DNA of 64,000 bases from positions 48,051,022-48,115,021 of the forward strand of contig OZ018408.1 of assembly GCA_963969595.1 (NCBI GenBank). Reading direction: 5' to 3'. Made by a program: the position numbers and the translations under genes. Each line of letters starts with the position of its first letter. Position 1 is the first letter of the stretch. A model generated the notes under the pieces. The model saw only the letters and a list, made by a program, of their open reading frames with translations. It made no database searches and had not been told where the DNA came from. This document shows, piece after piece, positions 34,871 through 44,869 of this stretch. The DNA is from Neckera pumila (lineage: Eukaryota; Streptophyta; Bryopsida; Hypnales; Neckeraceae).

Positions 34871-37385
34871 TTATTTGTCTTTTATTTCTATAGTTTTGTA
34901 GTCTGTTATAATATGTATGGGGAATTTGAGTGAATTATTTTGAATGTGTAGAGGTGGATTTTGCGGTTGTATTAGCTGCGGCGGTGGTAGGTGTTGAGAA
35001 TTGTCTGAGTTTTTTGGGATTAAATCTCGGTTGTCTAATATGTATTGTGCTTTGAGAGTACGTACTATTGGATGTATTTGGCAAGGACTTAGACACTCAA
35101 GTGTACACCTTGGATAACAGAAAAGTTGTTCAGCTATGTGCAAAGCACTTTTTTCTATTTTGGTTGGGGTTTGATAATATATTTTGAAGTCTTCCGGTTA
35201 CATTAGATTTGTGCCATTTGGGAGTGTGATGTGTTTTATTTTATGTATGTTGTGTAGTAGGAGTTTATGTATCATTTTAAGAGAAAGTTTGGGGTTTATG
35301 TGTGGTAGAATAAGAGTGGTTTGTGCCATCCATTCTTGTTCAAGTTCTATTGCATGTAGTTGAAAGTTTTCTTTTATGTTTTTGAGGTGTATGCCTACTT
35401 CGTGTTTTAGGAGAAATAGAGTTCGTGTTGTTGGCGATCTGATACAGTCATGAACATTGTTTGATTCTAGGGATGTTTCAGCACCTCCCTATTTAGCAAG
35501 GATATGGTGAATGAGTCCTCTATAAATTATACCTAGTCTTCCTGGATCGTTTAGGGCATTTCTTAGTTGTTTGCTAATGCAACGTAGGTATGCATTTGTA
35601 AGTGAGAAGGCTTCTAACCCAAATAGTTTGTGTGGAAGTTGTGTTATTACATTTGCCGTACATTTTGGTAGTCTACATATAGTTTTTTGGATGCTAATGA
35701 TCTTTTTATCTAATTTTTTAATTTTTGGTAGAGAGTATGGAACTGCAAAGAAGCTATAGGCTATGCCAGCTCTAATTACGGTATCTACCATGTTGATTTT
35801 TTGTTTTATTATGGCTGGGCAATTTGTGAGTTGTGTGTATTGGTCTGTTACTTTTTTAGTGGTGATGTGTGTTTGAAATTTCCATTTGAGTGAGGATACT
35901 AGTTGTATGCCTAAATATGTATAGGGTTCATTTTGGTGTAGAACTGGTATTGGTTGATTTCTGTAGTTAATATTTTTGGCTTATATTTGAGTTTTGAAGG
36001 TGTCAAGTTTGGTTTTTGATTTGTTTGGGCATCCTATGATAGCACATTTTGGTATGCCCAAGTCCATGCCGGCCCATTCACAATATTTGTCTAGTTTGTT
36101 TAGTTGAGATTGAATTGATTGGAGGTTATTTGATGTAGCTGCTAAGTCATCTGCATATGTTGCAGAACTAACACTTATCTTGGATGTACCAAAGATGTAT
36201 CCATTATTGCCTCTTTGGAGCCACCTAAGTAGTGGTTCTAAGAAGATAAGAAAAAGATAGGGGCTTAGTGTGTCTCCTTGGATGGTGCCTCTTTGTATCG
36301 GTATTGGTTTAGTTCTACCAAAATGTTCGCCAATAAATATTGTGGTGGATTGTGAGTAAATATTTCCTATTAAAGCTATTGCGTCTTTAGGGTATCCAAG
36401 ATCTTTCATTATGGCTAGGAGTCTTGCATGATCTATGGAGCCAAAGGCATTTTTGAAGTCTATAGATAAAAGATATATGTCTTGATTTGTAAATCGGGCG
36501 TCTTCTAGAGCTGCGATGAGAAGTTGTAATTGTTGTGATGTGCTTCGTTCTGCTCTGAATCCCTCTTGTCCGTCATGTAGTATTTGGTGGTTTTCGCCAT
36601 AGTCAGAAAGGATTAGTGTAAGGGTACTAGTGAAAAATTTATATATAGTATGTGCAAGTGCAATGGGCCTATGATTTGGTAATTGGGAAGGGTCACCTTT
36701 TTTATAGAGTAGTATGGTTAGACTAGTTTTCCAAGATGCTGGGATTTGTTTTTGTTTATAGCAATGTTTGAAAAATAGGAAAAGTAAGTTGTGGAAACAT
36801 TGTGGCATATTTTTTAATATTACATTTGGAATTGCATCTGGGCCAGGGTTTTTGTTGTTGGCTAGGTGTTTTAAGCATATGTCGTATGTTTCTTTGCTGA
36901 AGTAATGTTGTAGAGGGGTGTCTGGGGTCCCCCTTTTGTCTATGATAAAACCATCTAAGTCATGCCATGGGTATTGTCGCACTCCACATGTACAATTCGA
37001 TAGGTGTTCCGGTTGGTAATAACATATTGGCACTGTGGGTCTATTACTAATTGATTGTTGAATGTGTATTTCTTTGGCGATGTCTTCCGGGTTGGTTAGC
37101 AAGGTATTATGTTTGTCCATGATGCAGTCTAGTGGAGGTGTATTAATATTTTTGAACACTCTTTTGTTTATTTTTTGGGGACTTTTTTCGTATAGTTGCT
37201 TATACTTTGAGATTGCTTTTTCGATACAAGTTTGAGTATATTGTGTAGTAATTTTACAGGCTTCTATATTTGCAGTTTTGGCTAATTCGGCAAGTGTTTT
37301 AATCCATTCTTGTAGGTTGTTTTTGTATATTGTAGGTGGTGGGATGTAAACATGGGTGTGATTTTGTAGTTCCTCTATTATTGGG
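34871..37385 (-). pseudogene. LINE reverse transcriptase and thumb
   Basis: The region is readable in one frame from about 37160 down to 34871. It has palm motifs RPIALAHTIYKFF, QEGFRAERSTSQQ, IDFKNAFGSIDHARLL, GTIQGDTLSPYLF and the active site YADD at 36146-36157. The thumb follows with YTYLGIQL, then a helical connection. Three in-frame stops interrupt it: TAA at 35981-35983, TAG at 35489-35491 and TAA at 35198-35200. Upstream to about 37385 the linker is readable in a neighbouring frame. The catalytic core itself is intact. Confidence 0.9.
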
Positions 37386-37799
37386 TGTGTTGCCTAGTTT
37401 GTTGTGTTTTTTATTATGTAGATTGCTTTTTTGATTAGATGGTACGTAGAGATGTGAGCTTTCCATTTTTTTTGTAGTTTTCTTGGTAAAATCCTCCTTG
37501 TTGTGGTGTACGATTTGTTGGTTGGGGGATTGGTGGTGCACTGCAATTTGCGAGTATTTTATTTGATATATTTTGTATGAGGTGATCTAGGGCAATACAT
37601 GCTGTGTGCCATTGATGGTCTGTTAGTTGTTCATTCCTGAGAGTGGTGGTAAGTTTGTTTATTTAGAGTGTGTGTTCTTCAAAAAATTGTGTTTTGAATT
37701 GTTCTATGTTTTTTTTGTGGAATGGGGTTTAGAATCTTGGTGGTTTATTTTGCATTGATGGTATGGGACGTGCTAATAGTGTGTTAGATAGTATATGTA

Positions 37800-38781
37800 A
37801 TGTTATTGATGAGTGATCTGAATTTAGATTGTAGTTATGGTTTGTGGTTGTTGTATATAGAGCAGAATTGTGTGTGTTTATGTAGTAACCATCTATTAGG
37901 CTAGTTTGGGTACAGTTTTGACCACCTTGTCTAGAAAATGAGCTATTAGTAGGTATGTAGGTGAGTTAGAGGTTGTCTATAAATGTACGCCATTCTATGT
38001 CTTTTGTTAGTATTGGGGTTATATTAAATTCGTTTTGTCTGCCAATGAAGGCAATGTCTCTGTTGAAGTCAACACACAAAATGTAAGTGTGTTGTGGATG
38101 TACAGAGATTTGATGGATTACGTTTTGTTGGATTTTTAGTATCAATTGTAGATCATCTAGATGTGAGGGCATATACATGTGGAGTAGTAGCCATGGTTGT
38201 AGAGGGTGATTTTTTATTTTTATAATTTGCAGGTATGGTGAGAATTCTGCTGGAGTTGGGATTTTGGTAATGTTTCTGGGGTATGATTATGTATTGTTTA
38301 TAAGGGTGAGGAGTCCGCCACGTCCTGGCGTGTATGGTTTTCTTTGTTGTACGCATCTAGGTAATGCATGTGTGTTGTTGAATATAAGTTTATATTGTGG
38401 AAATAAATTTTGGATGTAATGAGTAGATTTTGTTGCTGTTATTTTGGTTTCTTGGATTGTTATTATTGCAGGAGTGGTTAATGTGTGTGATATTATTTGT
38501 TCAAGGCTTGGTAGAGATGTATTGATTGATGAAGCATTCCATGTGGTGATGTACGTATTGGAATTGGTTGTTTGTATATTTGTTGTATGTGGTTTGGATA
38601 TATTGGGTAGGAGAAGGGGGTGGGAATATTCTTCCAAGGTGTCATTACATTTTAATGTTTCTATGAGCAATTTCTCGGGTAAGTATGGAAATTTGTTGAG
38701 CATGGTTTGTAAGGTAGGTGGTACACTTTTTTGCTTAATAAAGTCATATATTTCTTTATGTATGGAGTTTGGGGGTCCCAT
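37800..38781 (-). pseudogene. LINE AP-type endonuclease domain
   Basis: Motifs appear in the right order across three frames. TWNASSIN is followed by IQETKI (QET at 38446-38454), then GRGGLLTLI, a DFN block at 38062-38073 (the Gly before it is Val), and SDHSSI with SDH at 37813-37821. These are the Asn, Glu, Asp-Asn and His residues of the exonuclease III/AP nuclease fold that nicks target DNA in most LINEs. Frameshifts separate the parts. Confidence 0.82.
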
Positions 38782-39067
38782 GAGTTTTTGATTTGTGTTT
38801 CTAAATTGTATATATGGGTGTGGTGTTGTAAGTTGTCTTTTTGGTGGATTTTGTAGTAGAGCTAATCTTTCAAGTAGGGATGTGGTCCAGTTTGGTGTTG
38901 GTGCTTGTATTAATAATTGATCACATGTCTCTAATTGTGGGCTAATTGTAATAATGAGTGCAATACAAATAGAATTCTTGGTAGTGGGTGATGTTGGTTT
39001 TGAGAAATGTATTGTGATAGGTGTGGATAGTTTGTGATTGTGTCGTTGTGTTGAGGGTATTTGTTGT

Positions 39068-39256
39068 TTAGTACGTTGTGCGAATTTTTTTGCTAAGTGT
39101 TGGGTATTCAGGTTGTAGTTTGATTGTACATGATATAAAATATAGTTTCCATCTATTTTTATGAGCGGACGAGTGTATTGTGAGTATATTGGGCATGGGC
39201 CCCGGATTAGTTTCTATATCCCCATGTAAGAGAAGTAGTAGGTGCATTGGAAGCAT
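39068..39256 (-). pseudogene. LINE ORF2 N-terminus with 2A-like peptide
   Basis: From ATG 39256 the product begins MLPMHLLLLLHG and runs into DIETNPGP at 39197-39220, followed by MPNILTIHSS. DxExNPGP is the 2A signature that makes the ribosome skip the Gly-Pro bond and release the upstream peptide. A Leu-rich lead-in is typical of active class 1 sequences and of 2A found near the N-terminus of some animal LINE ORFs. The open frame extends upstream to 39670 without an ATG at its start. It ends at 39068, after which the reading shifts frame towards the endonuclease. Confidence 0.8.
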
Positions 39257-40149
39257 TTTGTTATTATTGTTTGGGTAGCAATAATTGTGGTAGTGATGTT
39301 TTTGTTTTATTAGTGTTGTTGGGGGTTTTGTGTAGGAATTTGTTTTAGTTTTTGAATGCTTTTTGTTGATATTGTACTTAGCGTATGAGGTGAATAATAT
39401 AAACATAGTGTATAAGCTGAGGTTATTATAATTTTTTAGCATTGTCGTGAGCATTGTACATATATTGGCGTATATTTTGTGAAAGATGTGGTTGGTGTTT
39501 ATGTTGTGTATGTGAACTTTATAATTTGTAACTTTAATCTTTTGTAGGTTAGATAATTTTTGTGGGGCGAGGCCGGTAGGCCGAGAGCGATTTGGGTGTT
39601 TGTCTTTTGAGAGCATTGGTAAAAACTGTAGATGATGGTGTCTATTAGTGGATGTTGTATTTATAAACAAGCTTATCTTTTACTTAGAATTGTAACCAGA
39701 GTTGTTGTTATATTTTTGTTATTCATTCCAATTTTAAGTTTTATTTTGGTGTTATTTTGGTTATTTTTATTTGAGGTGTGTGATTTATTTTTGGATTGCT
39801 TAAGTTGATTGTAGTTGTGTTCTTGATTGTTGATTTGTTTGAAAGGGAGATTTTTGTTCTGATTATTAACTTTGTTGTTTGTAATTGATATGTGGAGGTT
39901 ATTTGGGTATTTATATTGGTTATTTGAATAGGTAGTTGTATGTTGATTTTTATTTTGTATTTTGATGTGATATGTGTTTGTATATGTAAAGGTGTATGAT
40001 CTTTTGCGCTAATATGTGTTTTGGTATTTTTGTAGTAGTATGTATCATTGTTTGGGCATGATAGAATAGTCTGTAGGATTTGTGTGGATTTTTTGTGAAT
40101 TTTTTTGTAGTATTTGATTGAGACGTAGCCAAACTTATGTATGTAGAAA

Positions 40150-40510
40150 GGTAGATAGATATCATTTGCTAAAGAGAAATGAGATACAAAATGATAAATA
40201 GATAGAATTGCCAAAGAAAAGTGCGATATAAAATGGTAGATATATTGAATTGCCAAAGAGAAATGAGCTACAAAATGATAGATAGATAGAATTGCTAAAG
40301 AAAAATGCAATACAAAATGGTAGATAGATAGAGTTGCTAAAGAAAAATGGAATACAAATTGATATATAGGTAGAATTGCCAATGAAAAGTGAAATACAAA
40401 CTTGTAGATAGATGTAATTGCCAAAGAAAAGCAAGAAACATAAATATACTTGTGAAAGAGATGAGATAGAGAGATAGATATATAGAATTGCCAATAAAAC
40501 ATGAAGTACA
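40150..40510 (-). repeat. 42-bp minisatellite between LINE ORF1 and ORF2
   Basis: About eight imperfect units. The (G)AATTGC(C/T)AAAGA word recurs at 40163, 40205, 40247, 40289, 40331, 40373 and 40415, exactly 42 bp apart, with a shortened unit to 40485. As 42 is a multiple of three, two minus-strand frames stay open and read as 14-residue repeats such as HFSLAILSIYHFV. I take the open frames as a by-product of the period, though a real hydrophobic repeat peptide is possible. Confidence 0.85.
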
Positions 40511-40648
40511 GAATGATGGAGAACAAAATATATATTGTACTACTAGGGTACATGTCTAATACACTTTGTTTTTGGGTGAAGGCATTGGGATTACTAAGGT
40601 ATATGTCTAAAGCACTTTGTTTTTGGATGATGGTGTTATGAGTCCAAA

Positions 40649-42271
40649 CTAGTTTGGCAGATTAGTAGGTTTGGGTGCGGTAATGGCGGGGCAGGCAAGG
40701 TTCTTCACTACCTGCATGCCTTGGCTTAGTATTGCCTCCAAGTTAGTGAGTGCACCTCGAAGCTCATAGTCAATCTTGTCTACATAGTGATGGGTTTCAG
40801 CTCTAAGTTCATCTTTGAGTTGAGTCATGTCTGACTAGAATTCAACTCAGAGTTTTGAGTTCTCTTTAGAAACAACATCACTGACTAGGGTGGATAACTC
40901 TTCCCTGCTCATTTGTAGCTTTGACGTTGTTGCCGCTTCCGCTGTGTTTTGTAGCGCCTGAACTGTTCCGGCAAGAGTTGTGTTGATGTCTTGAAAACCT
41001 AGGAGCTTCAACGTTTCTTCATTGGGTTTGGAGCTGCCATCAAGAGAATTAGGGTGAGGTTAAAATTCTACCCACTTGTGATGGAGTCGTGCTGATTTTT
41101 TGAGATGGTGCTTGTAAACTGCTGCATTGAGACACTCAACATTGGCGATGCCGCTGTGGATGTCTCCCTTTTGTTGTGGATAGAAGATGGAGACAACATT
41201 CTTCTCACCCATATAGTCTTGCAAGCTCTTTGACACTTGATCTGTAGGTTTGGTGAGATTGAGTCCTTTGACAATAAGCACAAGGCAGTTGCGTTTGATT
41301 ACCTCCTCACAAGTCAGTTGGTTGGGATTTTTGATGACCGGTTGGAGAAGCTCTCCTAGAATTGCAATCTTGTATTTCTTGATTTTGGTTAGCTGCTTGG
41401 GGGAAGTTGTGGTCAGCCATCTGTAGGTGTCATTTGCAGATTTTTGCACTTGTGTGAGTTCAAACTCATAAGCTTGGCGGAAGCTCTCCTCTACAATGTC
41501 TTTGAATAGTTGGTGTGGCTCCACATTGCGTATCGTCTCACTGCTGATTTTAATAGAGAGTAAACTGCTGGATGCAATGGGGTCAAAAGAGTTTGCAATC
41601 TTGGCAACGGTGAGGGTGTTGTCATTGAAGGTGATTGCAAAAATTTGTAAGCCTTGAAGTAGTGCTGGTCCATCTGCTTTAGGATTCTTGAGGTGTAGCT
41701 TGGCCATACCCGACCATACTCTGGCATGCTTAGGTCCATGACATAAAATTGCCACGGGTTCGGCAATCTTATCTCCAATGTGAATCCCCATTTTTTGAAA
41801 GCGGAGAAGAATTTTCTTCATAGCTTGATCTTGGCTGAGAGGTGAGGTTGGTTTCTCGAAGTGTAAAAGGATGTGGTAATCCAGCGAGAGTTGTGTGGTG
41901 TCATTTACCTCAATATCAAAGGAAAGTTGTGTGATGTTGAAGTGTTGCCCTACAATGTTATTAGGGCGTGATGTGGGTCACATTTGTTGTTGCACTCGAG
42001 GGAAAGACATTCTTGTTGTCTTGAGTTCATGTGCTTCTTGTATTGTGTATCACATTGATATTAACTCCTCTAAGGATGTGTTGGTGATGATAGGTGGCAT
42101 GCCTGCTTCGTATGCAATGGTTTCCATGACTGGAAAACCATACCAGAATTGAGGCTGCTGCATTGGATCACGAAAGAGAGAGATAGCGGAGCTGCTTGCC
42201 TTGGCCTTCTTCTGTGTAGATATATTAAAGTCTGGTGTTGTACGTTTGTTTGTGATAGTGACGTCCTCCAT
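40649..42271 (-). pseudogene. LINE ORF1, RNA-binding-like protein with in-frame stops
   Basis: From ATG 42271 a single frame of 540 codons reaches a terminal TAG at 40649-40651. Five internal stops interrupt it: TGA at 42050 and 41978, TAA at 41060, TGA at 40847, TAG at 40835. No frameshift occurs. Around residues 329-398 a CLVLIVKGLNL strand and a GDIHSGIANVECLN strand look like the RNP2 and RNP1 of an RRM fold, as in many LINE ORF1 proteins. The C-terminus (residues 430-530) is charged and likely helical. ORF1 proteins package the element RNA. I place it in the LINE because of strand, order and the monomers just upstream. Confidence 0.65.
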
Positions 42272-42415
42272 TTTGATCTCCTCTGAAAAATGGGACTGAG
42301 TTGTAGGAGTTATCACGTGGCAAAGAGCTTGTCATGGTGCCTGTGGGTATCAAGAGGCATTGGCAAACATTTAGGTTTTTGTATTTTTTTTGATGATCAA
42401 TGAACGTTTGAATGT

Positions 42416-42701
42416 ACTATGTTTTGTTTCGGTAGGCAAGTGATAACAAAGTTGTATAAAGCTGTGTGGAAGTAAAGATGTATTTAAATGATATGGTATG
42501 TATATTAGAGCAATTTGGTATTATGGTGTATGTTGTTAAGGATTGTCTTGCGATTTTATAGTATGTTTTGTTCGGTAGGCAAGTGATAACAAAGTTGTAT
42601 AAAGCTATGTGGAAATAAAGATGTATTTAGATGATATGGTATGTATATTAGAGCAATTTGGTATCATGGTGTATGTTGTCAAGCATTGTTTTGCGATTTT
42701 A
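42416..42701 (-). promoter_or_regulatory. Two 143-bp tandem monomers, likely LINE 5' UTR promoter
   Basis: The word CGGTAGGCAAGTGATAAC starts at 42430 and 42573, and the whole 143-bp unit is repeated with few differences. The pair lies about 145 bp ahead of the ORF1 start on the sense side. Tandem 5' monomers are known promoters in mouse L1, and that is the inferred role here. Confidence 0.65.
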
Positions 42702-42786
42702 TGGACATTGTCTTTTTTAGATTTAGATGTGAATATATGGGTTTTTTGTAGATTTTGATAGCCTTGGTGACAGCTGTAGGGGCCCT

Positions 42787-42809
42787 CCCGGAAGCAATGA
42801 TCTTCCGGG
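42787..42809. other. GC-rich hairpin near LINE 5' end
   Basis: CCCGGAAG and CTTCCGGG form two perfect 8-bp arms around a 7-base loop in otherwise AT-rich DNA. Its role is unknown. Confidence 0.6.
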
Positions 42810-42840
42810 CATTCATTTGATTGTATATAGTACATCTTGT

Positions 42841-44121
42841 ATAATCAGTATCTAGATTTTTCTAGGAAATGTTTTGTCCAATTAATTTCTCATTCATCCA
42901 AAATAATATTTTAATCTTAAAAAATAACCTTCCTCTATATATAACCAATTCATGAAATCAAAGTAAACAACACAATTGTATAAACTAAGACATAAGCAAA
43001 AATGTGCAAAATTTCATAAAATGTTTTGGATGTTAAAGGGCTAAATAAATAATGTAGTGTTTACTGCAAAAATCAGTTCCTACATCAGATTTCTATTTCT
43101 TAGGGGAAATGCAATTTCGTAAGGAAAATTGCATATTACTTATTGTAAATTTGCACAAAATACTGTAGATGAGATTAACTGGAGTATTTGAGTTCCTTGG
43201 TAATTACTGAGTCAAACTTCTCAAATTTTCCTGAGAATGACTATTGATTGTGATAAATCTTTGACTAATCATTTGGAGCAAATTCATTCATTTATGTCCA
43301 TGAGGACATGGAAGTCATGGCTCGTGGTGCCAAAGAAGGTCAGCTTTAGTTTCTCCTGAATTGGGATTTCCACATGCTTCAGTTTAGTGTAAATGGCTTT
43401 GTCATTGGGAGTAGAGCCTTAAAAAACTCACAAATATACATGATAGATTTACAGTATCAAGTTCAAACAAATATGCACACATAGGATGTACACTTGTTAT
43501 TGTTTCCTCATGGAAAAGAAACACCAAAAAGCAAAATACTACCTCTGTCCCACTAAAAAGCTCCTTATTTTATTTCATGCATGCTTTTCTTATACTAATT
43601 TCATTGACCATGTTGTAAAATGTACAAATTAAAATGGTCTAAATTTTATATCACCACAATCCATGCAGAAAATTGTATCTGTTCAATGCAACCAAAATAA
43701 AAATTGGACCCAAACAAGCTTTGAATATGCGTACTCAAAACTACTAAAAAAACATGAGGTAAAATCCAGAGCTTTTTAGTGGGATAGAGGAAGTAGTTAC
43801 TAGTATACAATATTTCCTTGCAAGGGAGGATTATTCCAATTCCTACAGTCCTAACTACACTAAATAGTGAAATTAAGTTGTCCCACACTAATTTTTTGAC
43901 ATTCTACACTATATTACTATGTACAATTAATGTAGAAGGATGCAATAATGTAGGAACCATGTGGATTGCATAGATTGATGCATTGGTTTATGGCTTGGAT
44001 TTAGAGAATGGCATGTGCCTCCATCTGGACAAGCGGTGAATCATGAATTAACTTTCCTAAATAAGGCAATCCAATTTCACTATTTTGTATCCAATGCTAC
44101 AAGATTTTGCTTTACAAAAGC
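42841..44121. other. AT-rich intergenic DNA
   Basis: No gene supported. Short blocks at about 43547 and 43768 are inverted copies (AAAAAGCTCC / GGAGCTTTTTAGTGGGA-like), so a further decayed inverted-repeat element of about 260 bp may lie at 43540-43800. Confidence 0.35.
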
Positions 44122-44600
44122 TTAACCCCTAAAGGACTAAATACCATTTTTTTGGCAACATAGCAATTTTAGAGAGCTCACTACAAATGGAATTTTTAAG
44201 AGATTTCTTAGTAAAATTTTACTAGAAATACATGTATATTTAATAAATTTTTACTGAAAATCTCTTTTTATTTTTTTTATTTGAAAATTTCACACAATAC
44301 ATGTCCAAGGAGTAGTTTTAAGGCCCAACAATTTTCATAACTTTTGACTGCACGGTTAAAAAGTTATTGCTTAATATATCATATGCAATGCTCAACGGGC
44401 AAGCTCAAAAATTTTCTTTTAAAATTACTTTTTAAAAAATTAAAAATTAAAAATTAGTTTTAGGATTTCATATATACGTGGAAAGCTTTTAATCATTCCA
44501 TTTTGATTAATGAGATGAAAGTTATGAGGAATTTTAGTTTGCAAATAGGTATGATTTTTTTGCTTATAGGAATAGTGATCACATCATTTGAAACAAGATT
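44122..44600 (+). mobile_element. Truncated TTAA-family element
   Basis: Starts TTAACCCCTAAAGGACT and shares the AACATAGCAATTTT block with 45841-46773. The right end is missing. The sequence breaks off into a C-rich patch (44606-44634) of C and CCA runs. Confidence 0.6.
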
Positions 44601-44869
44601 CTTCCCCCCACCCCACCACCACCCCACCCACACTCCTTTTTATAATTAAGTTGTGTCTTTCTTTTTGCAAATTTGACAGGCCTCTCAAATGAATATTAAT
44701 GCCAACCATTAGCAATAATAGGGTAGTTGCATCCAGATAACAACATCCATTTAGTATGTGTAATGTTAGTATTATTTAGCTATTGATAGAAGAACTTTTG
44801 TATTAGAAAGGCAATTAAATTGAATTATATATATATATTTTGGAGGGGGTGCAAAGGGAGTCGTTATAT

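Larger units (their letters stand above)
32050..42840 (-). mobile_element. Near full-length Dualen/RandI-like LINE retrotransposon
   Basis: One minus-strand element of about 10.8 kb. In sense order it has two 143-bp tandem monomers (42701-42416), ORF1 (42271-40649), a 42-bp minisatellite (40510-40150), and a long degenerate ORF2. ORF2 holds a 2A-like peptide, AP-type endonuclease, reverse transcriptase, RNase H, a zinc-knuckle remnant and a restriction-like endonuclease. Both endonuclease types in one LINE is, as far as I know, the hallmark of the Dualen/RandI group described from Chlamydomonas. The coding strand is rich in A and C and poor in G over ORF2. The outer limits are approximate, since neither tail nor target duplication is identified. 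Frameshifts and stops make it inactive. Confidence 0.8.

Noticed and set aside
40140..40510. CRISPR-like regular repeats
   Set aside because: Units are contiguous 42-bp minisatellite copies without unique spacers, in a plant genome.
39741..40553. 270-codon hydrophobic open frame on the minus strand
   Set aside because: It is largely the translation of the 42-bp minisatellite, and another frame of the same repeat is also open, so length alone is not evidence of a protein.
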